Below, one piece after another: positions 51,745-62,452 of a DNA stretch of 64,000 nucleotides. The notes under the pieces were generated by a model. The model made no database searches. It had not been told where the DNA came from and worked only from the letters and a program-made list of their open reading frames with translations. Position 1 is the first letter of the stretch; the number at the start of each line of letters is the position of its first letter. Source of the DNA: Spinacia oleracea (Eukaryota; Streptophyta; Magnoliopsida; Caryophyllales; Amaranthaceae); NCBI RefSeq assembly GCF_020520425.1, contig NC_079488.1, positions 90,811,285 to 90,875,284 of the forward strand, given 5' to 3'. A program made the translations under genes and the position numbers.

Positions 51745-52156
51745 GTCCACTGCAAGTTTATGGGTAATGGTGGTGGTGATATGGATCCAAAAGATATAGA
51801 GTATGTCAAGAAGTGTTGATTTGTAGTTGCATATGGTATCTTCGATGGATACGATACACCATATCAGCTTAATAATATTAGTGCTCGGTCACAAAAGTTC
51901 TTTTGTTTTCTTATGGTGGTTGATGAGAATCTTTTTTCATCAAGAAAAACGTTTCTGTAAGAGTGGAAACTGATGGGGGTCATTGAGTGGGAGTTTGACA
52001 TCTTATTCTTCTGAAGCATCAACCATATGATGAACCCGGAAGAAATAGAAAGGTTCCAAAGATATTAGTAAACATGATGTTTCTAGAAGCATTGTACAAC
52101 ATCTGGATTGATGGTAAAGTGGAGCTAATACTTGATCCGTTACTTATGGTAGAGAG
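51745..52156 (+). pseudogene. DUF616 (TOD1/MUCI70-like) glycosyltransferase fragment
   Basis: Between AG (51744) and GT (52157) the frames read VHCKFMGNGGGDMDPKDIEY, VKKC, a stop, FVVAYGIFDGYDTPYQ, NISARSQKFFCFLMVVDE, a frameshift, KNVSVRVETDGGH, LILLKHQPYDEP, KVPKIL, and NIWIDGKVELILDPLLMVER. The pattern VHC..F, GIFDGYD..Q...IS, RRNGK(V)PK, YSIWIDGK and DP is typical of DUF616 proteins, a plant family of putative Golgi glycosyltransferases. Three stops and at least one frameshift make it a pseudogene, and neighbouring exons are missing. Confidence 0.82.
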
Positions 52157-54421
52157 GTAATATATTTTCTTACGATTTTGTCGTCTCATTCTCTAACACT
52201 CTCGGTCTCTCTTGCTTTCTGATATATAATTTCTTAATAAATGATAAAGAGTGATTGATCCAACAAACAGAAAAACAGAACTCCTTGCTTTAGTTTCTTT
52301 TGATGAGCAATCTCTGACTCTCTGCTACAACCTAAGAGAAAACAAGTTACTGGGGTTTTTATTTGAGTGATGTGAGGTTTGGCATTAGATATTTGATCCG
52401 CTGAGTTGTGATTTGTTTATTCTCTCTCTTTCACTTGGATGATCTGTTAGTTTATTCTCTCTCTTTCACTTGGATGATCTGTTAGCTCATGATACTATTC
52501 GACCAAAATATAGTAGAAGTTAAATTTAATGAATTTACTGAATTTTTCATAGTGTTCGAGAACGTTATTTTCAATAGCTCATGATACTATTTGTTGAGGC
52601 ATCTGACATAATTCCAACCATTGCATATAGTTAGCTATGGTCTGTTCCTTTCCAAAAATAAAATTGGGGTCTTTAGTAGTTTGTTTCCCCTTTAATTTTT
52701 GTTTTCTTGTTTGTTATGAAGTATTTCTTTTCAACAACAAATGTGATCCTCAATCGGAGGTTTAATCGAGCTTGTAGGAATTGATAGAGTTCTATGCAAT
52801 CTCCTTGGATGTATCTTGTAGAAGCACTCAGATTCTGTAATTGTAATTGAGCAGGTCAGTTGGTTTACCTGTGACCCCAAGCTTCATATTGAAAGGGAGC
52901 AGTTGATTAAAAGGGAACAGTGATGTTATCTGACATGTACGACAAAAATCACACACCCGCTGATTAATGAAAACTTGCATGGAGCTCCAACATATGGCGG
53001 GTGAGTTGAAGCTAGAGAACCTAGACACTGCCCTTCTATTGAAGATAAGGTAAAATTTGCAAATTAATATTTTCATGCAAACTGCACTCTTGTTATTCCA
53101 CCCCCTCCAAAGAAAAGAGCTAGCAAGTTGCTAGGTTTTCTTATAGATGGAGTTTCTATAGAGCTTGTAAGTGAACTGATCGAATAGGAACATGTTTCAA
53201 TTAGCGTATAGACTTATTCTCTCAATCCCTAATCCCATTAGTTGACGGTCACATGAAACTCGCCAGTTTATGCTTAATTTTCTTACTTTGTATGTTTATT
53301 AAAACTTTATAGTATCTTAAGCTCTAGGTAAGTGTGGGTAAGCTAGCAATTGACGATTACTTGTGCCGAATTCTAGAATTTAGATAGTGAGTAGGTAGTA
53401 TGCTGGTGTTGACTTGATGTTGACGAAGCTTCTTCCATGCTCGGTAAAATTCTAGAATTTAACAGTGAAGATGCTTTTGTTTATGGAAGTACGAGTATCA
53501 GAAATGAATTTTTTTCGTAATTGTATCTTTGCCTCTAATTTGTAAATTGTTTGCAAAGAAGCAGTGTTACATTCAATTATATTAAGATAGGTATATGAAG
53601 TTTCACCTTGAAGAGGCTGCAGTAATGCAGTATCCTCTTACCAACTAAGCGACCCCTATTCCAATACATTTATGCGGAGTAGTCCGGACTATAATGGGTT
53701 GTATTCTTTGAAGACTTTAGCTTTAGTGATCTCCTTGAAATTATTACTACGAGCAATATGTTGGATGAGAGGATTAGCCGAGGCGAGAGGGAATGAGAGT
53801 CATATTTTCCCTTTTTGCCCCATCCCGTCATGGTTGTTCATCCAACACTACAAATTTTTTACTTGCTTTAGATATGAATTGATATTATTAGGTTGTAGTC
53901 CGTATTAAGTTTGGTTAGCTACATTACTACTCAAAACAGCACTTGAAATCTGTTGTGACAACGCGATTTGGTTTGAATTAGTGGTGCTGTGATCTAATGC
54001 AATTTCCTCAAAAGTTAGTAGTTGCATTCATTTAGTGCCACAAGAATTTGGTTTAATTGTTGATTTTGTTTAATTATGGATGGTTTAATTGAATTGGAAT
54101 ATTTACTATTTCAACGTTTCTTTTCTGCTATTTTATTCGATTTTTGGTTGTTTTATTGTGGAAATAATTTTATATCTGTAGTTTTATCTGAGAATTTTGA
54201 TTTCTGACTTGCAGGAGTGCGCGAGTTTGCAAGAGTAATGTATATGGCAAGGTGGATTGGCGGACATCGTAGTCTGAAATATGTCTATATTTCTACCTTT
54301 CTTAGGGGGAGGGGGCTTTGCTAATTTTCATATTATATTCAGGTACAAGTTTTTTCAGTTCACGTCTCAGGTTTTAGGTTTAACTTGTGATATTTATTCC
54401 CTGAAGGTTCTTTTGTAATAG
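52157..54421. other. Non-coding stretch between DUF616 and GRXS15 fragments
   Basis: A direct repeat (TTTATTCTCTCTCTTTCACTT, two copies at about 52416-52475) and a region near 52850-53060 with some codon-like texture, but no recognisable protein. 54236-54310 could be a decayed first exon of the GRXS15 copy (it starts MYMARWIGG) but the match is too weak to call. Confidence 0.4.
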
Positions 54422-54786
54422 GTATCTGGCTTGTTCTACCAAAATGCAATGAAGTACTCAACTACTCCATCCAACGATCCTGACACACATAAGGATTTCA
54501 GGCCAAACCAGTAAGGCTAAGAGTGATCTTTCTGTCAAAGATATTGTTGAGCAGGTGATGTTTTTTCTTTATCCATGGTTCTTTATATAATGACTTTGGC
54601 GCATATGCCCTTCTCTTTAGCTCGGGATTGTATCTTTTTGCTTATGAATCTTATGGTGAATGCATCTTCAATCTTGGTATCTTCCAGACGTGAAGGACAA
54701 TTCAGTTATGATGTATATAAAGGGGATTCCCGAAATGCCTAGATGCGGTTTCAGCTCTTTTGCAGTGAGGGTACTGAAGGATTATA
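54422..54786 (+). pseudogene. GRXS15: Mitochondrial monothiol glutaredoxin GRXS15 fragment
   Basis: Two exons with preserved splice borders. The first, 54422-54554: VSGLFYQNAMKYST, NDPDTHKDF, then a one-base frameshift and SKAKSDLSVKDIVEQ. The second, 54688-54786: [20 protein letters not shown] and [17 protein letters not shown]15 has KG(V/I)P..P(Q/R)CGFS at this point, where the Cys of CGFS holds a glutathione-bound 2Fe-2S cluster in mitochondria. Here the CGFS Cys is kept, but the frameshift, a lost base at the second exon's start and absence of the last exons show a dead copy. An intact GRXS15 is expected elsewhere in the genome. Confidence 0.85.
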
Positions 54787-55829
54787 GTAAGTTTTTCAGT
54801 TTTGGTTGATTATTTGACTTTATCTGTTAGCAATTTGAGGCTCTTTCAAATGTTGGTAGAAACTTTTATAAGTTTAAGTTATCAACACAGCTGAGAGCTA
54901 TTTATATGTGTGGGATAGACATGGAGTAAAATACCCCCTTCCTCGTATATGGATTAGAGAGGATGGATTGGTGATGAAGCTACCCTGACCAAGCTAAGTA
55001 TTGACTGAGTTTTTGGTATTCTGTAAAAATTCTTGGCTTAAATTGTCCCCTGTCATCAGGTATAAGCTGAGATTTCGATTGTTCTATTTGCCAAAATTTA
55101 TGTGGGATCCTGTCGTGGTGTGATGTATTTGTAAATTTCTGTTATTATATCTCTTTATGATTCTTAATTTCTCAATCTTTTCTTACATGTATGATCATTA
55201 TATATCTTTTTATGTTGGCCTCTTCATGTGTCAGTAGTAACATTTGTGAGATTGAAGAAATATCAAAGGGAGATTAGTGCACGGGTTATGCATAATTATA
55301 TTTTTTTGCCTAAATTTTTCTCAAGTAGTAAAAAGTTTGTGCTAATTCCATGTCTTTTTTATACAGGCATCGATAGTGAAATTTCCTTGATATCCTAATC
55401 CTATTGCATCCTCCATATCAAGCAGAATCAGGGTGGAAGTTAAAAGTTGAAGTTATTTTGTTGTTAAAATCTCTCCTCTCTGTAATGTTTCGATTTGTTT
55501 AGGTTAAAATGAGTTTGTCTAAAGAGGTTGTGTTTTTCAAGATTTGTTGAATTATTGTATGTATATAATTTATTGATTATGTTTAGTGTTAAGAGTGATA
55601 CTTGTATGGTTGTACATGTTTCACTTGAAACTACGATGAAAATTTTAGTTTGGTTTATAGGAAATACAACGTATAAAATGGTTGTTAAACTTATAATTTT
55701 CAATGAAAAGTAGTGTTTTTTTCTTGTGACAACAAATATAGCAACTTTCAAAGTGTAATTGCTAAATTATGGCGGTTATAATTTCACAAAGTTTATTTTT
55801 GCTACATTGGGGGGACGGCCAACAACTAG
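54787..55829 (+). other. Tail of the captured region with Helitron-like 3' end
   Basis: Non-coding, T-rich. It finishes with TTGGGGGGACGGCCAACAACTAG followed by T (55807-55829 and 55830). The pieces TTGG and CCAA can pair around a G-rich loop, and CTAG|T a few bases later is the Helitron 3' arrangement. The hairpin is short, so this is suggestive only. No matching TC start was identified upstream. Confidence 0.35.
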
Positions 55830-56721
55830 TAAATTAAAAGAAGAAAAGATAAGGAGAAAGAAATAAAAATAAAAGAGAAAAAGAAATAAATGTGGAAAAT
55901 AAAACCCCCTAATTAATCTAAACAATCAGACCCCCATCTCAATCAAGCCCAAGACCTTCGTCATTTTTTTTTCTTTCGCAGCTTCTTCAGCGCCGTTCAT
56001 CTTCATCAATCATCTTCTCAATCAGCTCCTACCCACCATCATCCGTCGCTGATCATCATCAATCATCCATCGACCATCATCAATCATCTATCGACCATCA
56101 TCATTATCATCATCAACGGCCATCATCAACGGTCATCAATGTTCAATCATCTCGTCGTCCACCATCATCAAATCGCAGCCGCTACCACCACGGTCACGTG
56201 CAAGGTCACAAGCCTTCATTAATTCCGTACACCCACCCGGTGCGGGCGCACCGTTTTGAGGTGCGGGCGCACATCTCTGGAAATGTCAAGTATGCAACAA
56301 TCAGTAGCTTTTTTACGGGTGATTTCCGTGATGGTGCGGGCGCGGGAAATTGATTCGGGCGCACGAACTTGCTCTGTTTTTCTTCTCTGTTTTGTGTGAT
56401 TTTGGTATGCTGATTTGGTGTTGGTGGGCTCGGTTAATTGTTGGTGAGGTGTTGGGGTGGTGAAGGATATGTATGTAGTGTGGTGTAGGTTAGGAGGAGG
56501 GCAGTAGTTGTTGTGGTCTAGAAATAAGTCAATGTTAGACTTTTGATCCATGGAATTTCAATTGAAGGCATTTGACTTTTCTTGACCAAGCTAAGACTTT
56601 ACTCGACCTTTGAAACTCGCGCTTGACAATCCACACCGTTCACCTACATAATTAAAATAAAAGACGAGGGAAGAAACAAATAAAAGTAAAATAAAGAAAA
56701 ACAATGAAATCTAAACTAATA
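55830..56721. other. Repeat-rich part of the 34.9-kb insertion
   Basis: Purine-rich stretch (55830-55890), then ATCATC-type repeats (55990-56170), then four copies of a GC-rich motif GTGCGGGCGCAC or close variants between 56239 and 56365 in otherwise AT-rich DNA. No credible gene; the minus-strand open frame here is low-complexity. Confidence 0.5.
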
Positions 56722-58127
56722 CTCCCTTCATTCCCTTTTGTTCTTCCCCTAAAAAATGTTCGGTGTGGTTTAAGAAAACTGAATCTTGGTTTGTATTTGG
56801 GATATGAGTAATGATTGGGAATAAGAGTTTATATATTTAAAAATAAAGTTAAGTGAGAGAAAATATTAAAAAAAAAGATATATGGGAGATATTTTGACCA
56901 AATTCGAACCAGAAAAAAATCAACCCAGAAACTTCGAATCAGAAAAATAAAAAATTCGAACCAGAAAAAATCAACCAAAAGATTTGGAAAAAATCAAAAG
57001 ATAAAAAAATTCGAACCATGAAAATAACAAAAATCAAAAAATTCGAACCAGAAGATTTGACCAAATTCGGAAAAAAAAATTCGAACCAGAAGTTCGACAA
57101 AAAATCGAGCAAATTCAACAAAAAAACCACCCAAATTCAACCATGAAAATCGAGCAAATTCAACCCAGAAAATCGAACAACAAATTCAACCCAAAATCTA
57201 ACAAATTCAACCCAGAAACTCGAACAAATTCAACCAAAAATCGAGCAAACTTCAACCAAGAAATATGAACAAATTCAACCCATAAATACGAACACATTCA
57301 ACCCATAAATACGAACACATTCAACCCAAAATCAACCACAAATTCGACCAAATTTAACCCAAAAATCGACCAAATTCAACCCAAAAACTCAGCCAAAAAA
57401 TCGACCAAAATTAATCCAAAAATTCGACGAAAATCAAACGAGAAATTTGACCAAATTCAACCAGAAAAATCGACAAAAAAATTTGCCCAGAAAATTCGAC
57501 AAATAAAATACACAAAAATAAATAAAGACCCACTTGATCCTTACTATCACTCACGATTTTAAGGATTTAGAGGTCAAATTCGACCATGAAAACTCTAGAT
57601 CTAGAGTTTTTATGGTCGAATTTCACCATCTAAAGCCATTTTTTCATATTCTACAACTTCAATGGAGGGCGGCGGCGGCGGCGGAGGTTTGGTTGTAGTG
57701 GTGGCGGCGATCTCAATTCCAGATCTCTGAAGAACAGAGAGATGTTTTGGAGGAGAGAGAGTGAAAATGAGAGGAGGAGAGAAACAGAGTAAGGAAATGA
57801 AGAGAGGGAGAGAAATCAGAGAGGTGAGGGGGTTGAAGTGAATCAATAAGGAAATGAAGAGAGAGAGAGAAATAAGAGAGGTGAGAGAGAGTGAAAGTGA
57901 CGGTAGTGGGGTGGGGTTATGGGGGATGGGAAATTAATTAAATAAGGGTGGTGGGGAAAAAAAGGGTGGAAAAAGGGTAGAATCTTAGGGTTTTTTGGTA
58001 AATAGTGGAGAATCTTAGGGTAAATTGGTAAAAAAACTATGACCAAAAATAGTAAAGATTCAGTAGGGGAAGAACAAAAAGAAATGCTAAAAAAGGAAAT
58101 GGGAAGAACAAAAAGGAATGGAGGGAG
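56722..58127. mobile_element. Long Stowaway-type element, 1.4 kb
   Basis: Ends CTCCCTTCATTCCC and inverted ATTCCTTTTTGT...GGGAG, flanked by TA. It shares its terminal 80 bp with the 344-bp element at 58386-58729 but holds about 600 bp of imperfect TTCGAACCAGAAAA / AAATTCAACC tandem repeats (56890-57500). The right arm has GAGAGAGAG purine tracts. No transposase seen. Confidence 0.7.
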
Positions 58128-58132
58128 TACTA

Positions 58133-58182
<50 letters not shown>

Positions 58183-58385
58183 TATTAATAGAAAATAGGA
58201 AATAGGAATAGATTTAGAAAATAATAACGATAACTAAAATAATTAAAATATAAAATTATAAAAACAAGGAAACCAAACAAATTACGAAATTAAGGTCTAA
58301 AAACAAAGAAAAATCACTAAGTACGCTAATTAAGCTACAAAATATAAAATAAATAAAGGTTAAAAATGAGAAAATTAGATAAATA
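58128..58385. other. AT-rich LTR-like stretch
   Basis: Contains an (ATA)n run (58136-58172) and long A-rich sequence; part of the presumed LTR of the surrounding insertion. No gene. Confidence 0.5.
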
Positions 58386-58729
58386 CTCCCTCTGTTCCTT
58401 TATGTTCTTCCCATTTGAGAAATGGTGTAAAAATTAAGAAAATGGAATCTTGTAATGATTGGGTGTAAGAGTAATGATTGAATGTAAGATAAAGTAATAA
58501 AGTATTAAAGGAAAGTAATAAAGAAATGAAGGAGAGAGAAGATATTTTAAATAAAGTAATAAAAAATTATAAAAGTGGAGTTGGGTGGGTGAATAGGGAA
58601 ATGTGAATGAATTAAATAAGGGATGGTGGGGAATTTTATGGTAAAAAGGTATATCCAAAAAAGGAAATGGGAAGAACATATAGGAACGCCCAAAATAGAA
58701 ACGGGAAGAACAAAAAGGAATGGAGGGAG
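58386..58729. repeat. Stowaway-type MITE
   Basis: CTCCCTCTGTTCC start and inverted GGAATGGAGGGAG end, TA on each side. The right end carries a second, inner copy of GGGAAGAACA, i.e. a duplicated TIR. Confidence 0.8.
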
Positions 58730-58773
58730 TATATAATAAAATAAGCTAGAAAAATACCTAAAAACTACCCTAG

Positions 58774-58793
58774 GAGTGACATAAATGTCACTC
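58774..58793. repeat. Perfect palindrome at the end of the insertion
   Basis: GAGTGACAT-AA-ATGTCACTC lies four bases inside the right terminus of the 34.9-kb insertion, a strong potential hairpin next to the TG/CA end. Confidence 0.8.
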
Positions 58794-58808
58794 ATCAACT
58801 ACCCTTCC

Positions 58809-59514
58809 CAGGTCCGGTCCTGATATTTTGAGGGCCCTAGGCGAAATAAGGGATTTGGGCCCCTTCCAAAATAATACGTCTTTAACTGAAATATTTTTTT
58901 TTTTTGTGAAATCCATTATATTGTTGAATTCAAATCAATAGAAACTTACTATATCTCCTTTGCAGGATCCTAGAATTTCAAAATCCGGCTCTATTCGATT
59001 TCTTGAAATATTTCAATAAAATAAATACTCACTTAATTACAAGATAATTAATATGCGTAAAGATATATTTTTTGAAAATAAAGGTTCATTTTGAGCATAT
59101 AAAAATATCAATTAATTTTGTCTTCATTAAAATGCTTATCTATTTTAAAACTTATAAACCCATAGTCCATCAAATAAGCATTTTTTTGCTCACATATAGT
59201 TAAATCAATTAGAACTGAGTACTAAAAGTCAAATACTACGTACGTAAACTCAACGTAAAACACAAAATTAAAAATATTGACAAAGTTTAAAAAGAAAAGA
59301 AAAGAGATGGTGAGGGGAGTCGAACCCTAGACCTCTAGTAGATATCAAAACTTTAGAAACAACTTTCTACCAATGAGCCAAGAAAATAACATGTATTGTT
59401 AATGCGTTGTTTATTACTAGTACTAAATTACTGGATAGACAATTATTTTGGGCCCCTTTCCACCTTGGGCCCTAGGCGGTCGCACCCCTCGCCTACCCCC
59501 TAGGACCGGGCCTG
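58809..59514. mobile_element. Non-autonomous hAT-like transposon
   Basis: Inverted ends CAGGTCCGGTCCTG and CAGGCCCGGTCCTAG with subterminal GGGCCCTAGGCG motifs, flanked by identical 8-bp copies of ACCCTTCC (58801-58808, 59515-59522). An 8-bp duplication and CAGG-type end fit the hAT superfamily. 706 bp, no transposase. It landed almost on the junction between the LINE and its 34.9-kb insertion. Confidence 0.85.
59305..59392 (-). repeat. tRNA-like sequence inside the hAT element
   Basis: On the minus strand TTGGCTCATTGGTAGAAAG matches an A box, and GGGTTCGACTCCCCTCACC, 45-50 bases downstream, matches a B box followed by TCTTTTC. The A-to-B distance is larger than in a plain tRNA. Probably a tRNA-derived relic; cloverleaf not confirmed. 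Confidence 0.5.
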
Positions 59515-59522
59515 ACCCTTCC

Positions 59523-59990
59523 ACAAGTATCCCAAAAAATTCTTCACCCATTCCCTACATCTAATATGAGCAACACCCTTTACCTTGATTCCCAAACTGC
59601 TGGCGTGCCACACCCTTTGCACTATCTCACAGTCTCTAAACAAGTGATCTTCTGTTTCTTCAGCTTTACAACAAAGAGGGCACCTGTCGTCCACCATTAT
59701 TCCTCTTCTAATCATTCTAGGACGCAATGGGAGAGCCTTGTTAATCAGCTTCCACACGAAAATCTTCCATTTGGGCAGTAGGAGACTATGCCACAATAAT
59801 TTATAAAATTTCGAGCTGGTATGATCACAATGTTCTCCATTATTTTCCTGCATCAAGAAAGCATAAATCAATTTTGAAGACATCTTTTCATGGCCATTTC
59901 CAACCCAGTGAAACTGATTTAAACTAGCACAAAATAAGTGTCGCCATGGGTACAACTGATCTGGTGCAGTTTCTCCTCTGGTTCAGACTA
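59523..59990 (-). pseudogene. LINE part with zinc-binding RT domain (zf-RVT)
   Basis: Minus-strand frame reads YPWRHLFCASLNQFHWVGNG, FYKLLWHSLLLPKWKIFVWK, ALPLRPRMIRRGI, then the zinc-binding DRCPLCCKAEETEDHLFRDC, VQRVWHASSL and EWVKNFLGYLWKG. This is the zf-RVT module that follows reverse transcriptase in plant LINEs. The frame continues across the hAT (one duplication copy removed) to WKGS and then meets the 34.9-kb insertion. The RT itself is absent, so the LINE was 5'-truncated, as is common. Confidence 0.85.
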
Positions 59991-60736
59991 AGGTAATTCT
60001 GGAGTGCTTTGAACTAAGGTAAAACACAAAATACTACAATGGTAGAACTAACGGAGGACTAAACCACGTCATTAGTAAGGGTATTTTGGTTATTAAGTCA
60101 TTTGTGAGGGGCATTTGGTGAATTTTTGAAAGTCGGGCGGCATTTGGTGAATTACGCCAAGATTCAGGGGTATTTCATGAAAAAATCGTTATTTTATTTA
60201 AACAATGCAAATTACGTTTATTTATAATGTTTTTACTTTTATCAAAATCTAACATTGGGAAAATGGGAAAGATTAAATGACCAAATGGAAAAGTGTGAGA
60301 GATTGAATGCCTCAATAAATTTAATTGGTTAAAATAATCTTTGAACACAAATTTTGATAGTTATATTAATGCATTTATGTGATAATATAAAATGAAATGT
60401 AAAGAACAAACTGGGACACAGAAAATGAAATACATAAATAACAAAAAGGGATGAATGGAGTATTATTTATGTCCGCTTTGAAATTACCCATTGTCACTCA
60501 TATTAATATAACATTTGAATAACCTAATTGTTAATTTTTTAAATAAAACCGTGTATTAAAATAAATTTATTGTAATACCTTATACATGCAAGACATTTCG
60601 TATACCTTTTGAGTAATTTTAAACGAATAATTTTAATAAAAAAAGTTTTTAGTAAAAGAAAAAATCTATACAAAAAAATAAATAACTTTACTTATATCAA
60701 TGTAACTTTTAAAGATTTTTTCCTTACGATTAGTTA
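59991..60736. other. Intergenic DNA with a truncated Mutator-type MITE
   Basis: 60079-60190 resembles the MITE at 22089-22610 (GGGGCATTTGGTGAATT; GGGGTATTTCATGAAAAA), but only one end remains. The rest is AT-rich with no gene. Confidence 0.5.
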
Positions 60737-61520
60737 GGGGTGTAAACGAGCCGAGCCGAGCCGAGCTTTACCATGTTCATGTTCATGTTCATTTAACTTA
60801 TGCGAGCTCGAGCCCGAGCCCGAGCTTTTAATCGAGCTCAAAAATCTGTTCAAGCTCGGTTCGTTTAAAAGATTTTGTGTTCGCGAACTGTTCGTGAACG
60901 GCTCATTTATTAATCGAGCCGAGTTTATAAACAAGCTTTTTTCATGAACGAGCTTTCTTAAACGAGATTTAGAGTATAACCACTTGAAAATCTAACAAAT
61001 TATAATCATATCTAATAATAAAGATTAAACTACATTACTTTATTTGATAAACAAACTAATAATTTAGAAAGAGTCAAAGAGCACTAATTTAGCAATTAAA
61101 ATTTTATTTCAAAATATTTTTATTCTATTATAGATTTCAAAAGTCAAAAACATGATTTTTATTTATATTTGAAAAACGTATATATGGTAAAATATGATAC
61201 ATAACATAACTAGAAGAACTTGTTCACGAACATAAATGAACGAGTTGTTCATGAACATAATGTTGCGATTAAAGCGAAAATTAGAACAAACTTATCTGAT
61301 TCGATGAACTGAACGAATAACAATTGTTGCGTCGTGGACACCCACTGTCCTAAAAGACGATTTCGCGCTACCTCCCGGTGCAGTAGAACAGAATGCGGTC
61401 GCCCTCCAGGATTAGCGCAACTCCGACGTTGTATGCACTCACAAAGCCGGATGGAGTCAGAACGTATGCCCAAAACCGAGAGCAATTTTGAGAGTAAGAA
61501 TGTGTTTTCGTATTTTGTGT

Positions 61521-61551
<31 letters not shown>

Positions 61552-62229
61552 GTGTGAGAAGGGAACTGAAACTCTGATTTAAATAATTAGAAGGAAAGCA
61601 TTGCAACAGACAAAAACGGCTGAGGGAATGAATGTTGCAACAGCCAGAAAACGGTCAAAAAACATTGATCATAGTAACGGACGTAATTAATGGCATTTAA
61701 TCCAACGGTTACGTAATCAATACAGATTCCCGTAACAGTGACTTGCGCAAACCGGTCCAGTTACCAAAAAGAACAGGGTTGACCCACAAAACCCACCCCA
61801 CGCCCGCGAACCGCATTCCCAAGTACCAAGGCCCAAGGCCCAAGGCCCGCGCCCGGCCCGGCGCGCGCGCGCGTGTGTGTGATGTGTCCACCCATACCAT
61901 TCTCACACTTTCTTAAACAAGAGTTACACTCATTCCCCAATTAATAAACAAGAGGAATATGAAGAGTTTTTCCAATGTGGGACTCTTGAATTTTCACTCA
62001 CCCTTTTTTCCTTTGTGTTTCCCAATGAGAATTTCCAACACATAAATGAACGAGTTGTTCATGAACGTAAATGAACGAGCATACCTATGTTCATGTTCAA
62101 ACTCGTTTATTAAGCGAGCTTCAAAAGTTGTTCAAGCTCGACTCGTTTAATAAATGAACGAACATGAACGAGCTTTAAACGAGCCCGAGCCCGAGTAGTT
62201 TATTGATCGACTCGCCTCATTTACACCCG
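60737..62229. mobile_element. TIR element with 12-bp target duplication
   Basis: Ends GGGGTGTAAACGAGCCGAG and inverted CGGGTGTAAATGAGGCGAG, flanked by identical TACGATTAGTTA (60725-60736, 62230-62241). Both arms are full of CGAGC/GAGCTCGAGCCCGAG and TGAACGAG motifs in opposite orientation. A duplication of 11-12 bp hints at Mutator-like insertion, but the family is unsure. About 0.7 kb without the solo LTR nested in it. Confidence 0.7.
61261..62040. mobile_element. Solo LTR, 780 bp
   Basis: TGTTGCGATT...TTTCCAACA flanked by identical CATAA (61256-61260, 62041-62045), with no internal retroelement sequence. Left by recombination between two LTRs, probably of a Ty1/copia element (minus-strand start TGTTGGAAATTCTCATTGGG). 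Contains a 20+ base poly-T and a GC-rich patch (61800-61880) ending in a CG/TG run. Confidence 0.8.
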
Positions 62230-62452
62230 TACGATTAGTTATTACTCCGTATAATGTACTGTATGTCGTTACGAAATTGCGGTATTAATGATGGATTAGT
62301 GGATTACCAGCTATCCACATTTTTATCCACGGAAACCAAACTTCACAATAATAATAGCTACTCACCACTCGCTTCTCTTTTTCTTCAACCTCCCAAAATT
62401 TCTGCAAAATTGAAAAACCCACAAAATTGAACAATTAGCAGTTGAGAAAACC

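Noticed and set aside
56219-56551. 110-codon minus-strand frame
   Set aside because: Low-complexity translation driven by the GTGCGGGCGC and GGTG repeats; no domain.
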